Shown: one piece after another, positions 16,480 to 24,795 of the stretch | How positions within the stretch are numbered: the stretch's first letter is position 1 | Layout of the letters: every line of letters starts with the position of its first letter | Notes under the pieces: generated by a model | The model's input: the letters and a program-made list of their open reading frames with translations, nothing else | Databases searched by the model: none | Told to the model about the DNA's origin: nothing | From: Arenibacter sp. F20364 | GTDB taxonomy: Bacteria; Bacteroidota; Bacteroidia; Flavobacteriales; Flavobacteriaceae | Assembly (NCBI RefSeq): GCF_023015905.1 | Contig: NZ_JALKBD010000017.1 | Location: forward strand, 1-64,000 | Direction: 5' to 3' | DNA length: 64,000 nt | Translations under genes and position numbers: made by a program

Positions 16480-18084
16480 ATGTTAGACCAAAAAACGATA
16501 AAGACGTTACGACCTACACTATACCTCATGCTCGCATTGACATTGGCCGGCGGATATCTTTATCTATTTACGGATTCTCCTGTTTTTTGGCCCGGATTTA
16601 TAGCCATGATATTTTTTTATGGGTTAATTTTCTATATGGGGACTTATGCGGCCACACAGCGCCATTCTGGTGGTGCGGACGATATATTATTGGCCGGGAG
16701 GAAGATTCCCCTGTGGATCGGCGTCTTTACTATGAGTGCCACTTGGGTGGGAGGTGGCTATATCAACGGAGCCGCCGAGTATACTTACGACAGTAATTTT
16801 GGTCTTATGTGGGTCCAGGCACCCTGGGGCTATGGACTAAGTCTAATAATTGGTGGTCTGTTCTTTGCGCGTAAAATGCGACGATTTCGTTTTAAGACCA
16901 TATTAGATCCTCTGTCACAGCGCTATGGTAAGAAAATGACGGTACTTCTATTTTTTCCTGCTCTTTTGGGAGAAATATTTTGGACCGCTGCTATCTTGAC
17001 CGCTTTAGGGGCAACATTTGCCACTATTCTCGGCCTTGATATACGCACGGCAATAGTCATTTCTTCCCTTATTGCCATCGCTTATACGGCCATAGGGGGA
17101 ATGTGGGCAGTGGCCTTGACAGATGTTGTGCAACTAGGACTGCTTATTATTGGATTGATAATGGTAATACCCTTTGCACTAGATCAGGTGGGGGGATGGG
17201 ACATGGTATGGGGTAAGTACCAAATAAATATGGGCGATATGGCCCATTTCCTGCCCACTAAAGAAGCGTTGGGCGACTACTACTACAATTGGTGGGATTT
17301 TGCCCTCCTTCTTATTTTTGGAGGTATTCCGTGGCAAGTTTACTTTCAACGGGTCCTATCTTCCAAAAATGAAAAGACCGCTGTACAATTATCCATTATC
17401 GCAGGTTTTGTTTGTATACTAGCTGCCATTCCCCCGGTAATGATCGGTGTAATTGGCCAGTCGGTTCAGTCGTGGGAGGCTTTTGGTGCTCTAGGGCCTC
17501 CTGAAAATTCAGCATTGATCCTACCTTATGTCGTACGCTATCTTACGCCAGGTGTTGTAGCTACTATTGGCTTGGGGGCCATTGCGGCCGCCGTAATGTC
17601 TTCCGTGGATTCCTCCATACTTTCGGCTTCCTCAATGACTAGTTGGAACGTTTATCGGCCTATTTTCCGACCAAAAGTATCGCACCAAGTTTTGGCCAAG
17701 GTCATTAAACGGTGTATCTGGATCATCGGAATTGCGGCCACCATATTAGCACTCAACATTACGAGTGTTTACGCACTTTGGTTCCTCTGTAGTGATTTTG
17801 TCTATGTATTGCTGTTCCCCCAACTTGTTACCGCTTTATTTTTCAAAAAGGCCAACTTCGCTGGATCCTTGGCCGGATTTATAGTGGCCTTTGTTTTACG
17901 CGTTGGTGGAGGGGACGCTACCTTGGGTATTCCCGTACTTTTGGATTATCCCATGACTCATGGGGGGGATGTTCTATTTCCATTTAGAACGCTGGCTATG
18001 GTCTCCGGATTAATTACGATAATTGTGGTTTCCTTGGTCACGCAAAAATGGTATCCCTCAACACCATTGGAGAAGGTAACCTAG
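16480..18084 (+). CDS. Sodium:solute symporter (SSS family)
   Basis: A 534-aa membrane protein with about 13 hydrophobic helices. SSS features include an ILLAGRKIPLWIGVFTMSATWVGGG segment near residues 68-92, AYTAIGGMWAVALTDVVQ, and the conserved IGLGAIAAAVMSSVDSSILSASS around residues 363-385. Eukaryotic choline transporters (CHT) belong to this family and share the last two elements. Its position 44 bp after betA makes choline or betaine uptake the likely role. This is inferred from context; related family members carry proline or other solutes. Confidence 0.85.
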   Translation: MLDQKTIKTLRPTLYLMLALTLAGGYLYLFTDSPVFWPGFIAMIFFYGLIFYMGTYAATQRHSGGADDILLAGRKIPLWIGVFTMSATWVGGGYINGAAEYTYDSNFGLMWVQAPWGYGLSLIIGGLFFARKMRRFRFKTILDPLSQRYGKKMTVLLFFPALLGEIFWTAAILTALGATFATILGLDIRTAIVISSLIAIAYTAIGGMWAVALTDVVQLGLLIIGLIMVIPFALDQVGGWDMVWGKYQINMGDMAHFLPTKEALGDYYYNWWDFALLLIFGGIPWQVYFQRVLSSKNEKTAVQLSIIAGFVCILAAIPPVMIGVIGQSVQSWEAFGALGPPENSALILPYVVRYLTPGVVATIGLGAIAAAVMSSVDSSILSASSMTSWNVYRPIFRPKVSHQVLAKVIKRCIWIIGIAATILALNITSVYALWFLCSDFVYVLLFPQLVTALFFKKANFAGSLAGFIVAFVLRVGGGDATLGIPVLLDYPMTHGGDVLFPFRTLAMVSGLITIIVVSLVTQKWYPSTPLEKVT

Positions 18085-18427
18085 ATATCTTGTTGGGGTG
18101 GATTAAACCCAAATATAGGGATCTACCTTATCCTCTCGACCTTATAAAAATACTTTGGAATAACATAATTGTGCTGATTATTGGATCCTACCTAAAATTG
18201 GGCCGGGCATGTTGACTATTTTGAGGTCATTTTTATATTGCGGAAATTCCCATGTAATTGGTGAAGCTTTAATTTTCATCTTAATTCTCGTGATGACTAT
18301 TAAATTTTTATGGAGAACATGTGATCCAATCTGAATTCCCTCGATAATCGAGATTTTAACCTGCCTACCGCAGTTGCTCCGACGCGGGCCTGCCCGTTCC
18401 ATTCAGACGGGCCTGCCCCGAGGTAGT
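18085..18427. other. Spacer between symporter and universal stress gene
   Basis: A 343-bp convergent spacer. Bases 18085-18339 show only a weak short hairpin near 18096-18112 and no coding frame. The right end is occupied by copy 2 of the palindromic repeat. Confidence 0.5.
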
Positions 18428-18432
18428 TTACT
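18340..18432 (+). repeat. Palindromic intergenic repeat, copy 2 (93 bp)
   Basis: It shares both ends and orientation with 12223-12354: CTCGATAATCGAGATT then AACCTGCC at the left, CCTGCCCCGAGG and GTAGTTTACT at the right. The centre forms a strong hairpin from CGGGCCTGCCCG and CGGGCCTGCCCC-like arms. The element contributes the stop codon (18428-18430) of the universal stress gene. Confidence 0.7.
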
Positions 18433-19288
18433 GCTTAACCACCCATAACGGCAGTGTCAAATCCTGATTAAAAAGTTCCTCGGTAACACTTCCCACGAGT
18501 AAGGAAGAAAAAGTGTTTCTGCCTTTGTCTCCAACAACAATGAGATCGACCATAGAAGCTTCGGCTTTGGTACGTAGTTTTTCGGCAACGCTGCTATCCC
18601 TTCCCGGAATAATTTCCGAAATTAAGTCGCCTTTATATCCAATCCTCTTTATAAACTTCTCATATCTTCCCTTTAAATGATTCTCTATCTTCATATCCAG
18701 ATTTTCCTTTGGAATGTAAGGAGAGAACTGAACTGGAACATTGTATACATGAACGGATTTTACGTTAGCCGCTGTTAGGCTCTGTAAATTTTCAGCCAAA
18801 TTAAAAACCTTTTTGGAAGCACTTGAAAAATCTGTTCCCACCCAGATATTGGTAATATCTGGCTTCACATTATTTGGAATAGACAGAATATCACATTTAA
18901 GCAAACGTAATAATTTTCCACTAACAACTCCGGTACCTTTAGACCTGTTTTTATTTCCGATCAAAGCGAGCTGAATCATATATTTGTTGACAATATAGTT
19001 GATCAGCGATTCAGAATAAGGATCTTCCGAAATAAGCACTTCCCATTCTGATGAAGATGTAAATTTATTTTCTACTTTTTCTTTTAGCTCATCGCCAATT
19101 ATTTCGTCAAGGTTAATGTCCTTTAATTGCTCTTCAAATAATTCCGAGATCTCAAATTTTTTAATATTATGGACAAAATACACTTTATCAACCTTTAAGG
19201 TGTCTGCAATAAATGATGCATATTCAATTAAGGTGCTATCAATGTCCGAGAGATCTAAGGCGACCAGGATGTTTTTTATTGGAGTCAT
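18428..19288 (-). CDS. Universal stress protein, two-domain
   Basis: A 286-aa protein with two tandem UspA domains. The first begins IKNILVALDLSDIDSTLIEYASFIADTL. The second begins about residue 145 with NIWVGTDFSSASKKVFNLAENL and ends with the nucleotide-binding pattern VVGDKGRNTFSSLLVGSVTEEL. Tandem Usp proteins bind ATP or related ligands and modulate stress responses. It starts 26 bp after the BCCT transporter stop on the same strand, so the two are probably cotranscribed and the Usp may regulate or sense osmotic transport. Its final codons lie inside the intergenic repeat. Confidence 0.88.
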   Translation of the reverse strand: MTPIKNILVALDLSDIDSTLIEYASFIADTLKVDKVYFVHNIKKFEISELFEEQLKDINLDEIIGDELKEKVENKFTSSSEWEVLISEDPYSESLINYIVNKYMIQLALIGNKNRSKGTGVVSGKLLRLLKCDILSIPNNVKPDITNIWVGTDFSSASKKVFNLAENLQSLTAANVKSVHVYNVPVQFSPYIPKENLDMKIENHLKGRYEKFIKRIGYKGDLISEIIPGRDSSVAEKLRTKAEASMVDLIVVGDKGRNTFSSLLVGSVTEELFNQDLTLPLWVVKQ

Positions 19289-19314
19289 TGGAAGGATTGT
19301 TTAATATTGTTTTC

Positions 19315-20922
19315 CTAATTTATATTTCGTTTTTTAACGATGGTAGAGACTATTTCCTCGTAATTTTCAAGTTCTTTCTGGGATTCCCGCTTTTTTAGTT
19401 TCCTAAGGTCCTCGTCCAAACCACTAAATAATGCAAAGCACATAATTATTAATATCACGGCGAAGGGCAATCCGGTGACTATAGTAGCTGTTTGAAGTGC
19501 CTGTAATCCACCTCCTAATAAGAGAACGGCCGCAACACTGCCTTCGGCAATGGCCCAAAAGATTCTTTGGCCGACCGGCGCATCTATTTTCCCTCCAGAG
19601 GTTAAATTATCGACCACCAAAGATCCGGAATCCGAAGAGGTTATAAAGAATCCTGCAATTAAAATTACCGCAATTATGTTAAGAATAAATGCAAAGGGAT
19701 AATCTTCCAAAAACACGAAAAGGGCTGTGGCAACATTATCATTCACTGCATTTACAATGGCATCATTCCCTAGAATGGCCTGGTGTATAGCTGTACTTCC
19801 AAAAGCTGAAATCCAAAAAAAGGTTACAATGGAGGGCACTATCAATACTCCCAAAATAAACTCTCGTACAGTTCGTCCTTTGGAAATACGGGCAATAAAC
19901 ATTCCAACAAATGGTGACCAGGCAATCCACCATCCCCAATAAAATACAGTCCAAGTATTTTGCCAATTGGAACCAGTGAAACTTTCTGTCCAAGTGGCGG
20001 CTTCAATAAAATTGGATAAATAGTTACCTGTGTTTTGTACGAAAGATTTAAATATAAAGATTGTTGGTCCCAATAGCACTATTACCAAAAGAAATAATAC
20101 TGCAGTTCTCATATTCCATTCACTTAGGATTCTCACGCCTTTATCTACGCCCAAAACAACCGAGATGGTAGCGATTAAGGTAATTCCGGCAATTAGAATA
20201 ATTTGAGTTTTTACCCCGCTACCTATATCGAATAGGTGATTTAATCCTGCGGCAATTTGCTGTACACCCATGCCCAAAGAAGTGGCTAGGCCAAATACAG
20301 TGGCGAGTACAGCGAAGATATCTATGGCATCTCCAATTTTTCCGTAAATTTTATCTCCTAAAAAGGGGTAAAAAATAGATCTAATGGTAAGTGGAAGTCC
20401 TCTGGAATAAGTAAAATATGCTAGGGACAACCCTACCAATGCATACACTGCCCAGGCGTGAAAACCCCAGTGTAAAAATGTGAATTTCATGGCTTCCTTG
20501 GCTGCTTCGGCTGTGCCGCCTTCTGCCATCGGTGGACTCAAAAAATGATAAATGGGTTCTGATATACTCCAAAACAACAATCCAATTCCCATGCCCGCAC
20601 TAAATAGCATGGCGAACCAGGATATGGTTTTAAATTCGGGTTTAGCGCTTTGTCCTCCAATCCTCAACTGCCCAAATTTACTAAAGGCCAGGTAGATCAT
20701 GAATATTAGGAAAAGATTTATGCTCAATATAAAAAACCAACCTGCCTGTTTTGCTACAAAATCCTGGGTAGCGGTAAAATATTTTTCTGCCCCATCTTTA
20801 AACATCAGGGTGAATACAATGATGATGATGATAGTAATGGCTGAGGTAAAAAAAACGGGGCCATTTACCTGCAATCCAAAGATGGATTTTTTCTCATCAC
20901 TTCTAATAATCTTCTTGGCCAT
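19315..20922 (-). CDS. BCCT family betaine/choline transporter
   Basis: A 535-aa membrane protein with 12 predicted helices. BCCT hallmarks are FSAGMGIGLLFWSISEP in helix 3, the HWGFHAWAVYALVGLSLAYF segment, and WTVFYWGWWIAWSPFVGMFIARIS in helix 8, whose tryptophans line the substrate path. The glycine-rich GMGIG form is the one seen in sodium-coupled members such as BetP. Uptake of glycine betaine or choline fits the adjacent bet genes. The ATG at 20922 is preferred over one at 20946, since the extra eight residues look non-conserved. A universal stress gene follows in the same unit. Confidence 0.92.
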   Translation of the reverse strand: MAKKIIRSDEKKSIFGLQVNGPVFFTSAITIIIIIVFTLMFKDGAEKYFTATQDFVAKQAGWFFILSINLFLIFMIYLAFSKFGQLRIGGQSAKPEFKTISWFAMLFSAGMGIGLLFWSISEPIYHFLSPPMAEGGTAEAAKEAMKFTFLHWGFHAWAVYALVGLSLAYFTYSRGLPLTIRSIFYPFLGDKIYGKIGDAIDIFAVLATVFGLATSLGMGVQQIAAGLNHLFDIGSGVKTQIILIAGITLIATISVVLGVDKGVRILSEWNMRTAVLFLLVIVLLGPTIFIFKSFVQNTGNYLSNFIEAATWTESFTGSNWQNTWTVFYWGWWIAWSPFVGMFIARISKGRTVREFILGVLIVPSIVTFFWISAFGSTAIHQAILGNDAIVNAVNDNVATALFVFLEDYPFAFILNIIAVILIAGFFITSSDSGSLVVDNLTSGGKIDAPVGQRIFWAIAEGSVAAVLLLGGGLQALQTATIVTGLPFAVILIIMCFALFSGLDEDLRKLKKRESQKELENYEEIVSTIVKKRNIN

Positions 20923-21645
20923 AAAGCGCTTGTTTTTTTGATGCAATTTAATTTCCGTTAGGATTAGAGCCTTTTGTTAGGTTTAAATCCCAAAATAGTA
21001 GTTAAAATTAATGTCAAACCTTGATTTCTATTGGCATTCAAATTTCCCTTAGAGAAATTCGTTGCCAAATTTGCGCCCAAGCAGGAATAGTTTTAGCCCA
21101 GATCGCAATTAAAGTACAAAAATGAACATCCGATAGAGATCATACCTCCATTTATATTCACTTTGAACTGGGTAAACCCAATGCCTTTTTGAATAAAAGT
21201 CAAACCAATTCACAACTACATATTCGTAACAGGCCTTAAATTTACAGGAACATTTTTAGAGAGGGCCATAGAATGAATAGAAAAACGGGATGGATCGTAA
21301 TTTCGTCTACGATCTGCAGCCATCAGTACTAGATTTGGACGTTTCACTTTAAAATTCGCTCGATTATATAAAATGAAAATTTGGGAGTAGGGCAAAAGGT
21401 ATAAAACAAAGTGATTCCATTGAACAGATTGTCCTAAGTCTGGAAAGTGAAATAAATTGAAACAATTGTTTTAATGAAGTCTATTGCCCCTCAACTAAAA
21501 CATTCCCACAATTAAGGTAGGAGGCCGTGCTATCCTCTAAATTTTGAAGATAATGTCATTGGTAAATTTATATCAATGAGTTTTCAAATTTTCAGCTCGG
21601 GACTTTTTATAATTCTCCGTATGTTTGAAATAAATAGATAAGACC
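20923..21645. other. Long spacer with possible gene relic
   Basis: This 720-bp spacer separates the BCCT gene and the sulfatase gene, so it carries both divergent promoters. A minus-strand frame at 21216-21347 encodes 43 protein-like residues without an ATG at its start and may be the 3' remnant of a lost gene, listed separately. The rest shows no coding frame. Confidence 0.5.
21216..21347 (-). pseudogene. Possible relic of a small protein gene
   Basis: The frame reads VKRPNLVLMAADRRRN, then DPSRFSIHSMALSKNVPV, then a stop. The hydrophobic strand, basic loop and xVPV ending recall the C-terminus of a universal stress protein, but the similarity is weak. Upstream the frame stays open for about 40 codons without a credible start. 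No homology can be checked here. Confidence 0.2.
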
Positions 21646-23115
21646 ATGGATTTTAAAGTCGTTTTTGCGTTAATGATTATCGTTGGGATTAATTTTTCCT
21701 CCTGTAAAATGGAAAAGAAACCCACCGCTTTGGTTGGGGCAGAAGTAGAAAAAACAATAGACTTACCAAATATTATATATATCCTTGCCGATGATCTTGG
21801 ATATGGGGATCTAGGGGTGTACGGGCAAAAGAAAATTAAGACTCCCAATATTGATAAATTGGCAGCCGAAGGCATACTCTTCACCCAACATTACTCCGGA
21901 AGTACGGTATGTGCTCCTTCCAGATCGGCACTTATGACGGGTATGCATACGGGACATACTTTGGTTAGGGGGAATTATGGGATTAAGCCAGAAGGTCAAT
22001 ATCCTATTCCCGATAGCACTCTTACCATAGCCGAAGTTTTAAAGAAGGCTGGTTATAGCACGGGTGCTTTTGGAAAATGGGGATTGGGGTTTCCTGGGTC
22101 GGCAGGGGATCCCAATAACCAAGGTTTTGATACTTTTTATGGGTATAATTGTCAAACGAGGGGACATAATTATTATCCTTATCATTTGTGGTCCAATCAA
22201 GATTCTATAGTGCTGCCAGAGAATTCGGGTAAGAAAAAGGGGGTTTATGCCCCGAATCTTATTCATGATAAGACCTTGCATTTTATTGAAGAGAATAAGG
22301 ATAGACCTTTCTTTGTGTATGTTCCGTCTATTATTCCCCATGCGGAGTTGGTGGCTCCGGAGGAGGTACACAATAGATTTAGAGGAAAATTTTTGCCGGA
22401 AAAGGTATATAACGGAATAGATGATGGGCCAAAGTATAAAATTGGCGGGTATGGCTCCCAACCGGAAAGCCATGCGGCCTTTGCGGCCATGGTGAGTATC
22501 CTGGATGAACAGGTGGGTGAAATTGTTAAGAAGGTAAACGATTTGGGAATAGCGGATAATACAATTATAATTTTCACTTCAGACAACGGCCCACATTTGG
22601 AGGGAGGGGCAGATCCGGATTTTTTTGACAGCAATGGTATTCTTAAGGGGTATAAAAGGGATTTGTACGAAGGAGGAATTCGTGTTCCTATGTTGGTTAA
22701 ATGGCCCAAAAATATCAAGCCTGGATCCACCACGGACCATGTTTCCGCATTTTGGGATGTTTTTCCTACTTTGGCAGAAATAGCGGGGATAAAGGAAACT
22801 CATGGTTTGGATGGAATTTCTTTGTTGCCCACTTTGCTGGGTAATTCCAATGAACAGAAAGAACATGAGTATCTGTATTGGGAGTTTCATGAAAAAGGGG
22901 GTAGACAAGCAGTTAGAATGGGCAACTGGAAGGCGGTAAAGTACAATGTTCTAAAGAACCCGAATGCCCAGTTAGAATTGTATGATTTGTCCAAGGATTA
23001 TGGCGAGGAGAATAATTTGGCGGCCGATTTTCCAGAGGTGGTCACTGAAATGGAAAACATTTTGCAAAAGGCTAGAACTCCTTCGGAGGTGTTTAGGTTT
23101 GGGAAATCGAAATAG
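21646..23115 (+). CDS. Type I sulfatase lipoprotein (arylsulfatase family)
   Basis: A 489-aa sulfatase. A signal peptide with lipobox NFSSC (residues 16-20) predicts a lipoprotein in the periplasm or outer membrane. Metal ligands appear in ILADDLGYGDLG and TSDNGPH. The active-site Cys89 in CAPSRSALMTG is the CxPxR motif converted to formylglycine by a maturase not found in this window. Marine flavobacteria use many such enzymes to desulfate algal polysaccharides. It is an isolated gene, with no polysaccharide-utilisation genes beside it, so its substrate cannot be inferred. Confidence 0.92.
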   Translation: MDFKVVFALMIIVGINFSSCKMEKKPTALVGAEVEKTIDLPNIIYILADDLGYGDLGVYGQKKIKTPNIDKLAAEGILFTQHYSGSTVCAPSRSALMTGMHTGHTLVRGNYGIKPEGQYPIPDSTLTIAEVLKKAGYSTGAFGKWGLGFPGSAGDPNNQGFDTFYGYNCQTRGHNYYPYHLWSNQDSIVLPENSGKKKGVYAPNLIHDKTLHFIEENKDRPFFVYVPSIIPHAELVAPEEVHNRFRGKFLPEKVYNGIDDGPKYKIGGYGSQPESHAAFAAMVSILDEQVGEIVKKVNDLGIADNTIIIFTSDNGPHLEGGADPDFFDSNGILKGYKRDLYEGGIRVPMLVKWPKNIKPGSTTDHVSAFWDVFPTLAEIAGIKETHGLDGISLLPTLLGNSNEQKEHEYLYWEFHEKGGRQAVRMGNWKAVKYNVLKNPNAQLELYDLSKDYGEENNLAADFPEVVTEMENILQKARTPSEVFRFGKSK

Positions 23116-23285
23116 GTAGGCAAGAGGGTAATGGATTTCAATCCAGCCTATTAGAGATTGATTTTATTTCTCTAGCTGGTGTAAAGACTTAAATCTGCAT
23201 AGGATGTACATAGTTTTTATTTTAAAGTTTGAAAAATCGATTTTGAATCCTCAGGAGTCAATTTATTGAAAAAAATTCTCCAAGG

Positions 23286-23318
23286 TTGTTTTAAACTCTT
23301 AAAATTGGTGTAATTTTG
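23286..23318 (+). promoter_or_regulatory. Promoter of tRNA-Val
   Basis: TAATTTTG at 23311-23318 is a perfect match to the flavobacterial -7 consensus TAnnTTTG. TTG lies at 23286-23288, 22 bp upstream. The element ends 30 bp before the tRNA. Confidence 0.55.
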
Positions 23319-23348
23319 GCGGACTATTTTTCTGTTGTTACAGAGAAT

Positions 23349-23423
23349 GGGGTATTAGCTCAGTTGGTTTAGAGCGCTGCCTTGACAGGGCAGAGGTCAC
23401 TGGTTCGAATCCAGTATGTCCCA
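23349..23423 (+). tRNA. tRNA-Val (anticodon GAC)
   Basis: A complete cloverleaf of 75 bases. The acceptor arms GGGGTAT and ATGTCCC pair with two G-U pairs, the D arm is GCTC-GAGC, the anticodon stem is CTGCC-GGCAG with loop TTGACAG (anticodon GAC, valine), and the T arm is ACTGG-CCAGT around TTCGAAT. The discriminator is A and CCA is not encoded. It reads GTC and GTT codons. Confidence 0.95.
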
Positions 23424-23446
23424 CAAAGAATACTTTGGTTTTAGGG

Positions 23447-24721
23447 TTATAACAAATCGAGTATTCTCTCCAAAGCCATGCCCCTGGATCCTTTTATCAA
23501 AATGGTGGCGTTTTTCAGAGTATTTTTATTGAGCGTTTCCTTAAGATGTTCAAAGGATTTGAATTTGTTAAAGTTGCCCCTTGTTTTGAAAAAGTTCTCA
23601 CCGATTAAAAAAATCTGGTCGAAATTCATATTTGTAACTATATTGGAAATTTCCTGATGCTCTTTTTCTGCGGTTTTGCCTAATTCGAACATATCTCCCA
23701 AGAATGCAACCTTGTAATCGGCTTTTAATTGCTGAAAGTTTTCCAAGGCGGCCTTCATGCTTGTAGGGTTGGCATTATAGGCATCCAGAATAATGTGGTG
23801 GCCATTTCTATCGATTATTTGGGAGCGATTATTTTGGGGAATGTAATTTTCAATTCCTTTTTTTATTTCGTCCAGCTCCACATTAAAGTATTTTCCAATT
23901 AATATTGCGGCACAGCAATTGGTGAAATTATAACTGCCTACAAGTTGGGTTGTAATATGGATATCTCCGACTTCTATTTTAACAAATGGGTCGGCGCCTA
24001 AAAGTTTTATTTTAAAGAATTCATTATCGTTCTGGCTAAACCCGAATTTTTTGATAACCATAGCCAATTTCTTCTTTTGAATCGGGTCGTCCGCATTGAA
24101 GAAAATGGATTTACCATGGCTAGTTAAAAAGTCGTATAATTCACTTTTTCCTATTATGACCCCTTCTTCACTTCCAAAGCCTTCCAGATGCGCCTTTCCA
24201 AAGTTGGTAATATATCCGTAATCCGGCATGGCCAACTTACATAAGAACTCAATTTCTTTAAGGTGGTTGGCGCCCATCTCTACAACGGCCATTTCAGTAT
24301 CAGGAGTTATTGAAAGCAGTGTTAATGGTACTCCTATATGATTGTTTAAATTGCCCTTTGTGGCAATAGTTTTGTATTTTCTTGACAGCACTGCGGTAAT
24401 TAGTTCCTTGGTGGTGGTTTTGCCGTTGCTTCCCGTAAGGCCAATTACTTTTGCTCTGCAATAATTCCGGTGAAACAGAGCTAACTCTTGGAGTGTTGAA
24501 AGTGCATTTTCCACCAGGATGGTCTTATGGCCTGTGGCAAATTCCTTTTCATCAACAATGGCGTATGACGCGCCCTTCTCCAGAGCTTGGTCGGCATAGG
24601 AATTACCATTAAAATTATCTCCTTTTAAGGCGAAAAAAATGCAATTTGGGCTTATTTTTCTAGTGTCCGTGCAGACTTGGGGAAACTCTAAAAAGAGTTG
24701 GTGCAATTCTTTTATTGTCAT
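23447..24721 (-). CDS. murF: UDP-N-acetylmuramoyl-tripeptide--D-alanyl-D-alanine ligase
   Basis: A 424-aa Mur ligase that adds D-Ala-D-Ala to the peptidoglycan precursor in the cytoplasm. The ATP-binding loop is TGSNGKTTT (96-104), followed by the Mur pattern KGNLNNHIGVPLTLL and VVEMGANHLKEIEFL. The C-terminal domain carries LDAYNANPTSMKAALENF and FLGDMFELG, which are MurF-specific. Length is normal. It lies downstream of gldJ on the same strand, separated by a strong terminator, so it probably has its own promoter or depends on read-through. Confidence 0.95.
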   Translation of the reverse strand: MTIKELHQLFLEFPQVCTDTRKISPNCIFFALKGDNFNGNSYADQALEKGASYAIVDEKEFATGHKTILVENALSTLQELALFHRNYCRAKVIGLTGSNGKTTTKELITAVLSRKYKTIATKGNLNNHIGVPLTLLSITPDTEMAVVEMGANHLKEIEFLCKLAMPDYGYITNFGKAHLEGFGSEEGVIIGKSELYDFLTSHGKSIFFNADDPIQKKKLAMVIKKFGFSQNDNEFFKIKLLGADPFVKIEVGDIHITTQLVGSYNFTNCCAAILIGKYFNVELDEIKKGIENYIPQNNRSQIIDRNGHHIILDAYNANPTSMKAALENFQQLKADYKVAFLGDMFELGKTAEKEHQEISNIVTNMNFDQIFLIGENFFKTRGNFNKFKSFEHLKETLNKNTLKNATILIKGSRGMALERILDLL

Positions 24722-24732
24722 AAATCTAAGAT

Positions 24733-24763
24733 ATAAAAAAAGCCCTTTTTAAAAAGGGCTTCT
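24733..24763 (-). terminator. Intrinsic terminator after gldJ
   Basis: AAGCCCTTTTT and its exact complement form a perfect 22-bp palindrome (24740-24761). On the minus strand it is followed by a run of seven T, giving a classical rho-independent terminator between gldJ and murF. Confidence 0.85.
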
Positions 24764-24795
24764 TCATATTTTTTTAGTGGTTAAACCTATTCGGC

